Made by a program: the position numbers and the translations under genes. The notes beneath the pieces were generated by a model, which saw nothing but the letters and a program-made list of their open reading frames with translations, had not been told where the DNA came from and did no database searches. This document shows positions 50,930-61,175 of a stretch of DNA of 64,000 nucleotides, piece after piece; positions within the stretch are counted from its first letter, which is position 1, and each line of letters opens with the position of its first letter. Source of the stretch: Marmoricola sp. URHB0036 (GTDB taxonomy: Bacteria > Actinomycetota > Actinomycetes > Propionibacteriales > Nocardioidaceae); NCBI RefSeq assembly GCF_000426045.1, contig NZ_AUEP01000003.1:310001-374000 (forward strand). Direction: 5' to 3'.

Positions 50930-53675
50930 CATGCGCGCGCTGGCGCTGCCGAGGGTGTCCCGCGACGCGATCGCCGAGGCACTCCAGCAGCAGACAGGTC
51001 TGGGCTGGGTCGACGTGGCACACGTGACCGCCACCACCACCCTGGCGCGTGCGGTCCGGGACGAGGGATCGCTCGCCTTTCCCGTGGCGACGTTGATCGA
51101 CCTCGTCACGCTCCCCGGACTGCCGGGGGAGATGAGCCTGTCACTGGACGGCTTCCCCGTCCCAGATCTCTTCGCGGCGAGACCCAAGGTGCACGGTGCA
51201 CGGGTGAGCGACTGGCAGGACGAGGCCTCCGGCCGACGGCTCCGCACGGGCATCCAGGTCGACGACTCGTTGCGTCGTTTCGTGCGGGAGCACGCCCAGG
51301 GCAGAGTCGGACGTGCGCTGCTGTCCTCGCGGCGTCAGTACGCCACCACCGTCCACGCGCTCGTCGCTGCCGGCGTGCGTCCCGACTCGCTCGTCGCCAA
51401 GGACCCGGCCGCTCGGCTCGCTGCCAAGGCGTGGGCCCAGGCCGAGGTCGACGTCCCGTCGCTCGGGGCGCCACGTGACCTGCTCTGGGTCGACCTAGAC
51501 GAGCTCGAGGGCCAGTCGACCCCGCAGGCACAGGGCCTGAGGGAGCGGATCGTCGCAGCACTTGACCGGGCATTCGGTCGCGCCGAGCGGCGCACGATCG
51601 TGCACCACGGCTTCTACTTCTACAACCCCGTCCAGTGGGCGTTCTTCCAGGCGTTGGCCCGCGTGCCGGGCGTGGACCAGGTGTTCATCGTCCACGACGA
51701 CGGCGACAACCCCGCCTTCTCCACCTGGCGCTACTTCTTCCGCACCGAGTGGCAGATGCCCGTCCCGTTCCCGGTGTATGTCGACCACGACGTCTCATCT
51801 GGGGCACGGGCCTTCCGTGGCGTGCTGACAGGTGCCGAACCCGGGTCGCCCGCGGCAGTGCGAGTGGTCGAGTGCCGCAGTCCCGCCGAGCTGGTGCGGC
51901 TCTGGCGCGCCGAGACCGCGGACGGCCAGGTTGCGCCGGCTCGATTCGCCGCTGCGGCCGAGCAGGTCGAGCGGTACGTCGGCAGGCTCGGGCGACAGGA
52001 CGCAAGGGACTCTGACGCCTTCGACCAACCTGCGGCGCCGAGCCTGTCCCAGCTGCCCGTGGGGAGCTTCCTGCTCGCCCTCCACGGGTGCATCACTCAG
52101 GACGACAACGGTGCTGTCTCCTTCGTGGTGAGCCCGGACGCCATGCTCGACATGGTCGCGAGCGGCTACCTCGAGGTAGGAGCACCCATGGACACAGCCG
52201 GTGCCCCGTTACTCCGGCGGGTGCTGCCCTACTTCACCGGCTGCCAGTTCGCGGACGACTGGACCCGACGGGCCGACCAGCTGGTGGAGTCCGTTGAGGG
52301 GCGGGTGGCCCCCCGCGGAGCCCGGGACGAGACGGACAACGACGCCAGACGCATCGAGCTCGCCGTCGCGAACCTCACGCGCCGGGTGCCGTGGGCGGAC
52401 ATCTCGACGACCGACGCCGCCCGGGTTCGCGACACGGTCCACGCTGTCGTACGACTGCTCGAGGAGACCACCGCCAGGGAGCGGGTGGTCTTGGGTGAAC
52501 ACCTCCGGACGGTCCGTCAACGCCTGGACCGCGCGCTCCGTCAGCTCCCTCCCGACCAGGCGCGGGCCGTCGAGGCCAAGCTGCGTGGCCTTGGTGTCCT
52601 CACCGACGAGGAGATCGACGTCGCCGGCCTGGTCGACGTCGTCGCGATGATCCTCGGGCGCAGCCTCGACCTCGAGGACAAGGAGAGCGAGGACCCGGCG
52701 CGCACCAGGGTGACCAAGCTCAGGGGCCTTGACGCACTCGGACTGGCCCGAGTGGAGAAGGACCTGCACCTCGCCAACATGGCGGAGGACGCCTTCCCGA
52801 CAGCGGCGCAGGCGGTGGGGTGGCCCTTCACTTTGGACGACCTGCGCGCGTCCACCGACGACGCCGTCGAGCCGGTCACGGCAGGCCTGCTGGAGACACG
52901 GGCGCAGACCGCGGGTCTGAGCGACCTCTACCTCTTCTGGCTCGCGCTCGACGGCGTCGGCCCGGAGGGGACGGTCACCGTCAGCTGGGTCTCCGACTCC
53001 GCCGGCGAGCGGCGGCGGCTGTCACCGATCGTCTCGTTGCTTACGGTGCCCGCGTCGACGGAGGCTGTGCGAGACGTCGTCGGCGGAGTTGAGGTTGAGG
53101 CAGGTCCCAGTCCGGCGCAGCAAGACGCCGACCGTGTACGGCCCGAGCCCGCGGAGGCGGACGAGGGCGAGGATGATCTCGAGGGAGCAGTCGACTCCGT
53201 AGACGCCCGGGCAGGCGCGGCCTCGCGAGCCTGCCCCCGGCGATTTGCCCTCCAGTGGGCCATGGGTCCGACCGCTTCCTTCGGGCCAAGCCACCTCCAG
53301 TCGATGCTGTACGGCAACCTCGTCGGAGCGCTTGAGGTCGAGGGCGAGTCGTCGCTCGTCGCACGGGCGACGGGCAACGTCCTCTGGCCGCACCTGACGG
53401 AGGGTCAGCGGCGGAGCAGCTACGACAAGCGCGTGGTCAAGCACCACGGGGCCAAGCCGGAGTGGTTGCTGACCCTCAAGGGCACGCAGAGCGGCTCCAG
53501 CGACCTGGACGCTGCCTACCAGCTTGCGAAGGACGGAGACTACGTCGACGACCTCACCATTGCTCCACCAAGTGCGCAGCTTCTGCCCCCCCGCGCCGAG
53601 AGCGCTGAGGTCTGTGCGTCCTGCCCCGTGCAAGCCCGCTGTTCGCAGTGGCGCGACCCGAGGGACGAGAAGTGA
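50922..53675 (+). CDS. AddB/RexB-like protein with Fe-S cysteines, nuclease centre apparently lost
   Basis: 917 residues. Cysteines C771 (SRACPRRFALQW), C898, C901 and C907 (VCASCPVQARC) have the C-xn-CxxCx5C spacing of the iron-sulfur staple in AddB and Cas4-type nucleases. The 126 residues between them are shorter than usual and I find no D-x-ExK motif. The N-terminal region resembles an inactive helicase (no intact Walker A). So it is a probable scaffold partner of the preceding AddA-like helicase. GTG 50922 has GGGAG upstream; ATG 50931 also possible. The overlap with the preceding gene supports a complex. Confidence 0.7.
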   Translation: MGDMRALALPRVSRDAIAEALQQQTGLGWVDVAHVTATTTLARAVRDEGSLAFPVATLIDLVTLPGLPGEMSLSLDGFPVPDLFAARPKVHGARVSDWQDEASGRRLRTGIQVDDSLRRFVREHAQGRVGRALLSSRRQYATTVHALVAAGVRPDSLVAKDPAARLAAKAWAQAEVDVPSLGAPRDLLWVDLDELEGQSTPQAQGLRERIVAALDRAFGRAERRTIVHHGFYFYNPVQWAFFQALARVPGVDQVFIVHDDGDNPAFSTWRYFFRTEWQMPVPFPVYVDHDVSSGARAFRGVLTGAEPGSPAAVRVVECRSPAELVRLWRAETADGQVAPARFAAAAEQVERYVGRLGRQDARDSDAFDQPAAPSLSQLPVGSFLLALHGCITQDDNGAVSFVVSPDAMLDMVASGYLEVGAPMDTAGAPLLRRVLPYFTGCQFADDWTRRADQLVESVEGRVAPRGARDETDNDARRIELAVANLTRRVPWADISTTDAARVRDTVHAVVRLLEETTARERVVLGEHLRTVRQRLDRALRQLPPDQARAVEAKLRGLGVLTDEEIDVAGLVDVVAMILGRSLDLEDKESEDPARTRVTKLRGLDALGLARVEKDLHLANMAEDAFPTAAQAVGWPFTLDDLRASTDDAVEPVTAGLLETRAQTAGLSDLYLFWLALDGVGPEGTVTVSWVSDSAGERRRLSPIVSLLTVPASTEAVRDVVGGVEVEAGPSPAQQDADRVRPEPAEADEGEDDLEGAVDSVDARAGAASRACPRRFALQWAMGPTASFGPSHLQSMLYGNLVGALEVEGESSLVARATGNVLWPHLTEGQRRSSYDKRVVKHHGAKPEWLLTLKGTQSGSSDLDAAYQLAKDGDYVDDLTIAPPSAQLLPPRAESAEVCASCPVQARCSQWRDPRDEK

Positions 53676-53691
53676 CGGTGCAGGTCGCAGC

Positions 53692-53697
53692 TAGGTT
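53692..53697 (+). promoter_or_regulatory. -10 hexamer TAGGTT, possible internal promoter
   Basis: TAGGTT ends six bases before GTG 53704, the spacing seen at leaderless genes elsewhere in the window. It would let the DrmD-like gene and those after it be expressed separately from the AddAB-like pair. Confidence 0.45.
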
Positions 53698-53703
53698 GTG
53701 CGG

Positions 53704-56565
53704 GTGACTGACGTGGCGCAGGGCGAGCGCGTTGCGCCAGCACCGGGATCGGTGCTGGTCGTGCGCGACGAGGAGTGGCTGGTCACCCGCACCGAACGAT
53801 CGGCCGACGGCGAGTGGTTCATCGACGTCCAGGGCCTCTCCGAGCTCGTGCGGGACACCTCTGCGACGTTCTCGACCGGGCTCGACGCCATCGAGGTGCT
53901 TGACCCCTCGCAGGCGCAGGTCGTCGCCGACGGAACCCCTGGTTACCGTCGCTCCCGGCTGTGGTTGGAAGCGACCTCCCGCAAGACAGCCGTCCCGGTG
54001 ACCGACCCGACCCTCACGGTCGCCACCCAGGGCCTGGCCGACGCCCTGCCCTACCAGCTCGAAGCCGTCCGCAAGGCGCTGGACCCGCAGAACCTGCGGC
54101 CGCGCATCCTGCTCGCCGACGCTGTCGGCCTGGGCAAGACCATCGAGATCGGCATGATCCTCTCCGAGCTCATACGCCGCGGCCGTGGTGAGCGGATCCT
54201 CGTCGTCACCCCCCGCCACGTGCTGGAGCAGATGCAGCACGAGATGTGGACCCGCTTCGCGCTGCCCTTCGTCCGGCTTGACTCGGTCGGCATCCAGCGC
54301 ATCCGCCAGAAGGTGCCGGGCAACCGCAACCCGTTTGCCTACTACAAGCGCGTCGTCATCTCGATCGACACCCTGAAGAGCGACCGCTACCTCAGCCATC
54401 TGCGCAAGCAGCACTGGGACGCTGTCGTGATCGACGAGTCCCACAACGTCACGGGTGCCTCGCAGAACAACCGCCTGGCACGGCTGCTGGCCTCAAGGAC
54501 CGATGCGCTCATACTCGCCTCCGCGACGCCGCACAACGGGCGCAAGGAGTCCTTCGCCGAGCTGGTGCGGATGCTCGAGCCGAGCGCCGTCACCCCCCAT
54601 GGCGAGCTGGTCACGGAGGAGGTCAAGCGACTCGTCATCCGACGACACCGGCACAGCCCCGAGGTGGCCAGCCACGTCGGCGGTGACTGGGCCGAGCGTC
54701 TTCCTCCGGACAACCAAGTGGTGAAAGCCTCACCGGTCGAGGACGAGATCGCGCGCGAGCTCGACGAGGTCTGGCTGCACCCCCGGTCCGGCCGCAGCCC
54801 GTACTCCGGCCCGAACGCGTCGCTCTTCCCGTGGACGTTGATGAAGGCGTTCCTGTCCTCGCCTGCTGCGCTGATCACGAGCGTCCGCGAGCGACGTCGC
54901 AAGGTCGACCCCGACCTTGGTGCCGACGAGCGCGCGGAGGACGACGCCCTCGCGCGGCTGCTCTCGATGGCCGAGCGTGCCCACATCGAGCCGAGCGGCA
55001 AGTACGACGCCCTGCGCGCCCACCTCGACGACATCGGGGTCGCCAAGCAGAGCCCGACCCGCGTCGTGGTCTTCGCCGAACGGGTCGCCACGCTGGAGTG
55101 GCTCCAGGCCAGGCTCTGCCACGACCTCAGGATGACGACGGACCAGGTCGTGGTGCTGCACGGCGGCCTCACCGACGTCGACCAGCAGGACGTGGTCGAG
55201 TCGTTCAAGCTGGAGTCGTCGCCGACCCGGGTGCTCGTGACCGGCGACGTTGCCTCCGAAGGGGTGAACCTGCACCTCCAGTGCCACCACCTCGTCCACT
55301 ACGACATCCCGTGGAGCCTGATCCGGATCCAGCAGCGCAACGGCCGCATCGACCGCTACGGCCAGCGGCACCGTCCCCGCATCACGACCCTGCTGCTCGA
55401 CCCGCAGGCGGAGGGGTCGCTCGGCGACCTGCGCGTGCTGACCCGCCTGATGGAGCGCGAGCACGAGGCCCACTTGGCGCTCGGCGACTCCGCCTCGTTG
55501 ATGGGTCAGCACGACGTCGCCCGCGAGGAGGACAAGATCCGTCGCGTCCTCGCCGAGCAGCAGTCGTTCGACGAGGTCGTCCGCGCGGTGGAGGACGTCG
55601 GGACGGGCGACGATTTCGACGACTTGTTCGCCGCGATCGTGGCCGCGCCCGACGACGAGCCCGCCGTTTCCGTCGACCACGAGCCGTCGGGCGTCTACCC
55701 GAGTGACCTTGACTTCCTGCGCGACACCCTGGACGAGGTCTTGTTGACCCCGGGTCGGCCGTGGCCGGACGGCGTCTCGTGGCAGGAGGACCGGGCCTAC
55801 CAGGTCGCCGACCTGGAGCCCTCACCAGACCTGCGGCGCCGGCTCGAGGTGCTGCCGCAGACCTACCTGCGGGAACGCCGCGTCACCGAGCGGCTCCGTC
55901 TCGCCACGACTACGCGGCGTGGCGAGGAGGCGATGGAGGCGGCACGAGCCGAGGACGGGATCACCTGGCCCGAGGCGCACTTCCTGGCCCCCCTGCACCC
56001 CGTGCTGGACTGGGCGGCGGACCGGGCGCTCGCCCAGCTGGGTCGCAACCAGGTCTTCGCGGTCCGAGGCCCGGTCGACGAGGTGGCCGTGCTCATGCAC
56101 GGCATGCTCACCAATCGGCGAGGCCAGGCCGTGGCCTCGTCGTTCCTGTCGCTGCGGTTCGTCGGCGGCGGAGCGACAGGCCTCGTGCTGCCCGAGCCGC
56201 ACCCCTCGCTCAGGCGTGCGCTGGCGTCGGTCGGCCTCGACGGGGCGCCGGTCAACATGGGTGCACTGGTCGACCTGGAGGACCTGCAGGCGTACGTCGC
56301 ACCAGGGGTCGATCAGGGACACGCCTTCCTCTCGTCGCTGGTCGAGACGTCCGCCGCGGATGTTCGCTCGCGCGTCGACGCCTGGTTCGAGCGCGTCAGC
56401 CAGTGGGAGGTGGACGCCGCCCGCGAGGCCCAGCGCCTCGAGCTGCGCGACCGGGCCGCGCTGGTGTCCCGTGAGCGTGAGGTGGCGGAGTCGCTGCTGC
56501 CCGACCAGCGCCTCGTCCGTCCGCTCCTCGTCGTAGTCCCGTCCTCCCGTGGAGGTCAGCCGTGA
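53704..56565 (+). CDS. SNF2/HepA-type helicase, DrmD-like (DISARM class 1)
   Basis: 953 residues. Walker A-type AVGLGKT at 140-146, DESH at 244-247, SATPHNGRKESF (motif III), FAERVATLEWL, GDVASEGVNLHLQCHHLVHYD and QQRNGRIDRYGQ at 543-554 are the SNF2/RapA series. The long C-terminal region (about 620-953) has no named domain. Size and position, directly before a large N6-methyltransferase gene and a DEAD-type helicase gene, match DrmD of class 1 DISARM; HepA-like helicases also occur in BREX. GTG 53704 is preferred to GTG 53698 because of the TAGGTT spacing. Its stop overlaps the methyltransferase start (GTGA). Confidence 0.82.
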   Translation: MTDVAQGERVAPAPGSVLVVRDEEWLVTRTERSADGEWFIDVQGLSELVRDTSATFSTGLDAIEVLDPSQAQVVADGTPGYRRSRLWLEATSRKTAVPVTDPTLTVATQGLADALPYQLEAVRKALDPQNLRPRILLADAVGLGKTIEIGMILSELIRRGRGERILVVTPRHVLEQMQHEMWTRFALPFVRLDSVGIQRIRQKVPGNRNPFAYYKRVVISIDTLKSDRYLSHLRKQHWDAVVIDESHNVTGASQNNRLARLLASRTDALILASATPHNGRKESFAELVRMLEPSAVTPHGELVTEEVKRLVIRRHRHSPEVASHVGGDWAERLPPDNQVVKASPVEDEIARELDEVWLHPRSGRSPYSGPNASLFPWTLMKAFLSSPAALITSVRERRRKVDPDLGADERAEDDALARLLSMAERAHIEPSGKYDALRAHLDDIGVAKQSPTRVVVFAERVATLEWLQARLCHDLRMTTDQVVVLHGGLTDVDQQDVVESFKLESSPTRVLVTGDVASEGVNLHLQCHHLVHYDIPWSLIRIQQRNGRIDRYGQRHRPRITTLLLDPQAEGSLGDLRVLTRLMEREHEAHLALGDSASLMGQHDVAREEDKIRRVLAEQQSFDEVVRAVEDVGTGDDFDDLFAAIVAAPDDEPAVSVDHEPSGVYPSDLDFLRDTLDEVLLTPGRPWPDGVSWQEDRAYQVADLEPSPDLRRRLEVLPQTYLRERRVTERLRLATTTRRGEEAMEAARAEDGITWPEAHFLAPLHPVLDWAADRALAQLGRNQVFAVRGPVDEVAVLMHGMLTNRRGQAVASSFLSLRFVGGGATGLVLPEPHPSLRRALASVGLDGAPVNMGALVDLEDLQAYVAPGVDQGHAFLSSLVETSAADVRSRVDAWFERVSQWEVDAAREAQRLELRDRAALVSREREVAESLLPDQRLVRPLLVVVPSSRGGQP

Positions 56566-59500
56566 GCGCCAGCGACGCGATCGTGGTCGGAGGCGACTGG
56601 ATCAGCGAGCACTACCTGACCACCGACGCCACCAAGGAGTCCTTCAAGGCCCGGGCGCTCGCTCGGCGCAAGGCTTGGGACGACGCCGAGACAGAGACCG
56701 CGCGCAGCAGGTTCACCGCCGGCCGAGCCGACCTGCTGGCCCGGCTGGCTCGCCTGGCGGAGGACCCCGGCCTCAACACGGAGTTGCGGACCGACCTCGT
56801 CTCCGTCCTCGGCTTCGATGCCATCGGGCTGCGGCACGAGACCTCCGGCCCGCTCACCCTGGTGATCCAGGCCAGCCTGCCCGACGTGTCCGGCGTGGCG
56901 CTGGTCGCCGGCGTGCCGGTCGAGTCGGTCGAGGACCTGCTGGCCAAGGACGCGCCCACCCTCGCCGAGCCCTTCAGGGACGACGAGACCGGCGACGTCG
57001 TCATCTCCGCCTCCCGGATGTTGTCCAGCCTGTTCGTGCAGGAGCACGGCCCGGCGTTCGCCCTCGTCCTCGCCGGACGGGTGCTGCTGGTGGCCGAGAA
57101 GGAGCGGTGGGCGGAGGGCCGCTACCTGTCGCTCGACGTCCAGTTGCTCTGCGAACGCAACGACCTGACGAAGGGCGGCGAGGTCGACCAGGCACTGTCG
57201 TGCCTGTCCGCGGAGTCCCTCGCGCCGGACGCGGAGGGGACAGTCTGGTGGCACGACGTGCTGGAGGAGTCCGTCAAGCACACTGTCGGTGTCTCGCAAG
57301 ACCTGCGTGAGGGCGTGCGGCTCTCTATCGAGCTGATCGCCAACGAGGTGGTCACCCGTCGTCGCGAGCAGGGCCTGGAAGCGCTGCCCCCGGCAGAGGC
57401 ACAGCCCCTGGCGAAGCAGGCGCTGCGCTACCTCTACCGCATCCTGTTCCTGCTGTACGCCGAGGCGTCTCCGGAGCTCGGCGTGCTGCCGGTCGGCGCG
57501 CCCGAGTACGACGCCGGCTACAGCCTCGACCGGCTCCGCGAGCTCGTGCAGGTGCCTCTGACCGACCCACGGGCCGAGCGCGGAACCCACCTCTACGACT
57601 CGCTCGGGGTGCTCTTCCGGCTCGTCGACCAGGGCTACCAGCCCGAGGTGAGCAAGGACGAGGAGGGGCTGCTCGAGCCCCTGCAGTTCCGGTCCCTGCG
57701 AGCAGACCTCTTCCACCCCGACGCGGTTGCGCACGTCGCTGAAGTCGGTCTTGGCAACGCCCGGCTGCAGGAAGTGCTGCAGCACCTGCTGCTGTCGAAG
57801 GAGACGCGTGGTCGCGACCGCGGCTTCATCTCCTACGCCGAGCTCGGCATCAACCAGCTCGGAGCCGTGTACGAGGGCCTGATGTCCTACACCGGACGTT
57901 TCGCCGAGACCGACCTCTATGAGGTGGCCAAGGGCGGCGACTCGTCCAAGGGGTCGTGGCTCGTGCCCGTTGAACGGTCGGGCGGCATCGACGAGGAGGA
58001 CTTCGTTCGCGCCGAGGACAAGGTCACCGGCGAGCTGAAGCCGGTGCTCCACCAGCGCGGCGCGTTCGTCTTCCGGCTGGCGGGCCGCGAGCGCCAGCAG
58101 TCGGCGTCCTACTACACCCCCGAGGTGCTGACAAGGTTCACCGTCGGCCAAGCGCTCGAGGAGCTGCTCGATCAGGACGGCGAGCGCACCACCGCCGAGG
58201 AAATCCTGGCGCTCACGGTCTGCGAGCCGGCCCTGGGCTCGGGGGCGTTCGCGATCGAGGCCGTGCGGCAGTTGGCGGCGGAGTACCTCACCCGTCGGCA
58301 GGAGGAGCTCGGGGAGCGGATCGACCCCGAGGCGTACCCGCGCGAGCTGCAGAAGGTGAAGGCCTATCTGGCGCTCCACAATGTCCACGGCGTCGACCTC
58401 AACGCGACCGCCGTCGAGCTCGCCGAGGTCTCGCTGTGGCTCGACACCATGGTGGAGGGGCTGCAGGCCCCGTGGTTCGGCCTCCACCTCAAGAGGGGCA
58501 ACTCCCTCATCGGAGCCCGGCGCGCCGGCTTCACACGGTGGGACCTGCAGTCCAAGTCGTGGCTCACGACGGTCCCGACGGACATTGGCGATCGATCAGA
58601 TCTTGTCCACCACTTCCTCGTCCCGGCCGAGGGCTGGGGTGCCGCGGCGGATGTCGGCAAGGAGGTCAAGGAGCTCGTCTCCGAGGCAGTTGCCGACCTC
58701 AAGACCTGGCGCCGCTCGACCAGGTCCAAGCCGAGCAAGAAGCACCTCGACCTCCTGACTGAGCTCGCTCAGCGCGTCGAGACCCTGTGGGTGATCGCCT
58801 CTCGTCGCCTCGAGATCGCTGATCAGCAGGCTCGCCGCGAGATCCCGCTCTGGGGTCGTGAGCAAAAGACAACGGCAGCGGCTTACGTTACTCGCGAGCA
58901 GATCGAGGAGTCGCTCGCCGACCCAGACGGCGCCTACCAGCGACTCAAGCTCGTCCTGGACGCTTGGTGTGGGCTCTGGTTCTGGCCGCTGACTGAGGAC
59001 CTTAAGAGCGACGGCACCACCCCTCCCACCCTCGAACAGTGGTACGACGCACTTGCCAAGATTCTCGGGGGGACGGGTTCCGCCAGGGCCAACCAACATG
59101 GCGATGCAACGCTGGCCGACGTGGTCACCTGGGACGACCTCGCCGTCGCGGAAGCGCTCGACCGCGATTTTGCAGGTGCGATGCGTGTCGAGCGGGTCAT
59201 CGTGGATCACCCATGGCTCGACGTTTGCCGTCGGGTCGCGGCTCAGCAGGGGTTCTTCCACTGGGAGTTGGACTTCGCAGTGGTGTTCGAGCGCGGCGGC
59301 TTCGACCTGCAGGTGGGGAACCCACCGTGGGTGCGTCCCACCGCTGACGTCCCAGCCCTGCTGGCCGAGGGGGATCCCTGGTGGCAGCTCGCCCTTCGAC
59401 CTTTACAAGCTGAGATCATCCGGCGTCAGGCACAAACCTTGAAGCTCCCGGGGATCCGGAGCTTGGTGATCGACGGAACCGTGGACGTGAACGTCACCTC

Positions 59501-61175
59501 GGCGTTCGTGGGTGCGCCGCAGCTCTACCCCCATCTCAAGGGGCTCCAGCCAGACCTCTACCGCTGCTTCATGGAGCAGACCTGGAGCCACCAGTCTCAG
59601 AGCGGCAGCGTCGCGCTGATCCACCCGGAGTCGCACTTCACGGACGAAAGGGCGGGAGCTTTGAGAGCGGCAACCTATCGCCGCCTTCGGCGGCACTGGC
59701 AGTTCCACAACGAGTTGGCTCTGTTCGAGATTGATAACCACGTCACTTTTGGCGTGCATGTGTACGCAGCGACGAGGGAGGAAACCGGTTTCCTCACGGC
59801 CAGTTCCCTTTACCACCCGGACACCATCGTCCGGTCGTTCGACCATCGGGGGGGTGGGGCAGAGCCGGGTCTGAAAGACGCAGAGGGCAGGTGGGACCTG
59901 CGTCCTCATCGGGACCGGATTCTTAAGGTGTCGGAGGCGACGCTCACGACTTGGCACGCCCTGCTGGAGAGCTCGGCCGTCCCGGTGTCGCAGACCCGCA
60001 TGGTGTACACGGTGAACATGGCTAGTGCGGCCGTCTTGGAGAAGCTATCTAGCCAGGAGCGACTGGGCTCGTTGCCCCTGGAGTTCTCGGCCGGCTGGCA
60101 CGAGAAGAACGATCGGACCCGGGGGTACTTCGAGAGCCAGTGGGGCCCTGCGAATTCTTGGAGCGACGTCATCCTTCAGGGGCCGAACTTCCATGTGAGC
60201 GTGCCGTTCTACAAAGTCCCGAACCCAACGATGAAGAGCAACAAAGACTGGTCCACGGTCGACCTGGAAACGCTTGCATGCGACGCGGTTCCGGTGACGT
60301 ATTACAAGCCCGGCGATGACCGCGCGAAGTATGACCGGGACTACACACATTGGGGCGAGGACAAAGAACTTGCGGCCCGCGACTACTACCGGGTTGCTTG
60401 GCGAGTAATGGCCGCAACGACGGGTGAGCGCACGTTGATTCCCGCGCTCATCCCCCCAGGATCCGCTCACGTAGACGCAGTGCAATCGCTTGCGATTCCT
60501 GACGAGCCACGCTCACTCGTGCTGACCTTGGCAGTTCTTAGTGCACTCACTAGTGACTTCAGCGTTCGGTGCGTCCCGAAGGGCCACATCCGTGCTGCGA
60601 CCGTGCAACGCCTTGCCTGGATCCCGGAGCATCCGTTGGCAGACAATCTCCTGGCTCGCACACTGCGACTGAATTGCATCACGAGCGCATACGCGGGACT
60701 TTGGGAGAAGGCTGTCTCCGCGGTGACGAAGTCGGATGAGTGGGCCGGAGGGATTGAGTATCAGGGCCGCCCCGCAATGGCCGCGGTTGTTGGAAGTTGG
60801 AACAGCGACGCGCCGCTCCGCCGGGCGTCTGACCGCCGTCAGGCGTTGGTCGAGATCGATGCCATCGTGGCTCTGTGTCTCGGCCTGACAGCCGACGAGC
60901 TGTGTACGATCTACCGCACCCAGTTCGCGGTTCTCGCCGGCTACGACCGCAACACCTACTTCTACGACGCGAACGGCCGCCGCGTGCCGAACTCAGTGCT
61001 GAACGTCTGGCGCAAGAAGGGCGGCGACATTGGCCCGGAGGAGCGCACCGCGACCAATGCCTCGGGCAACACCTACACCTACGAGCTGCCGTTCGTGACG
61101 CTGGACCGCGAGGCCGACATGCGGCAGGCGTACGCCCACTTCGAGAAGGTGCTCGCGGAGCGGGGCGGCGCGTGA
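56562..61175 (+). CDS. large N6-adenine DNA methyltransferase, DrmMI/PglX-like
   Basis: 1537 residues. The SAM motif CEPALGSGAFAIEA is at 554-567 and the catalytic NPPW at 920-923, an adenine-N6 (gamma-class, Eco57I/PglX-like) arrangement with about 350 residues between the motifs. Residues 1-550 are a helical N-terminal region and those after 925 contain the probable target-recognition part. No nuclease motif is visible, so this is a modification enzyme that should mark self DNA. The stretch near 59,400-60,950 is richer in A and T than its flanks, as expected for an exchanged recognition domain. Overlaps both neighbours by four bases. Confidence 0.85.
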   Translation: MSASDAIVVGGDWISEHYLTTDATKESFKARALARRKAWDDAETETARSRFTAGRADLLARLARLAEDPGLNTELRTDLVSVLGFDAIGLRHETSGPLTLVIQASLPDVSGVALVAGVPVESVEDLLAKDAPTLAEPFRDDETGDVVISASRMLSSLFVQEHGPAFALVLAGRVLLVAEKERWAEGRYLSLDVQLLCERNDLTKGGEVDQALSCLSAESLAPDAEGTVWWHDVLEESVKHTVGVSQDLREGVRLSIELIANEVVTRRREQGLEALPPAEAQPLAKQALRYLYRILFLLYAEASPELGVLPVGAPEYDAGYSLDRLRELVQVPLTDPRAERGTHLYDSLGVLFRLVDQGYQPEVSKDEEGLLEPLQFRSLRADLFHPDAVAHVAEVGLGNARLQEVLQHLLLSKETRGRDRGFISYAELGINQLGAVYEGLMSYTGRFAETDLYEVAKGGDSSKGSWLVPVERSGGIDEEDFVRAEDKVTGELKPVLHQRGAFVFRLAGRERQQSASYYTPEVLTRFTVGQALEELLDQDGERTTAEEILALTVCEPALGSGAFAIEAVRQLAAEYLTRRQEELGERIDPEAYPRELQKVKAYLALHNVHGVDLNATAVELAEVSLWLDTMVEGLQAPWFGLHLKRGNSLIGARRAGFTRWDLQSKSWLTTVPTDIGDRSDLVHHFLVPAEGWGAAADVGKEVKELVSEAVADLKTWRRSTRSKPSKKHLDLLTELAQRVETLWVIASRRLEIADQQARREIPLWGREQKTTAAAYVTREQIEESLADPDGAYQRLKLVLDAWCGLWFWPLTEDLKSDGTTPPTLEQWYDALAKILGGTGSARANQHGDATLADVVTWDDLAVAEALDRDFAGAMRVERVIVDHPWLDVCRRVAAQQGFFHWELDFAVVFERGGFDLQVGNPPWVRPTADVPALLAEGDPWWQLALRPLQAEIIRRQAQTLKLPGIRSLVIDGTVDVNVTSAFVGAPQLYPHLKGLQPDLYRCFMEQTWSHQSQSGSVALIHPESHFTDERAGALRAATYRRLRRHWQFHNELALFEIDNHVTFGVHVYAATREETGFLTASSLYHPDTIVRSFDHRGGGAEPGLKDAEGRWDLRPHRDRILKVSEATLTTWHALLESSAVPVSQTRMVYTVNMASAAVLEKLSSQERLGSLPLEFSAGWHEKNDRTRGYFESQWGPANSWSDVILQGPNFHVSVPFYKVPNPTMKSNKDWSTVDLETLACDAVPVTYYKPGDDRAKYDRDYTHWGEDKELAARDYYRVAWRVMAATTGERTLIPALIPPGSAHVDAVQSLAIPDEPRSLVLTLAVLSALTSDFSVRCVPKGHIRAATVQRLAWIPEHPLADNLLARTLRLNCITSAYAGLWEKAVSAVTKSDEWAGGIEYQGRPAMAAVVGSWNSDAPLRRASDRRQALVEIDAIVALCLGLTADELCTIYRTQFAVLAGYDRNTYFYDANGRRVPNSVLNVWRKKGGDIGPEERTATNASGNTYTYELPFVTLDREADMRQAYAHFEKVLAERGGA

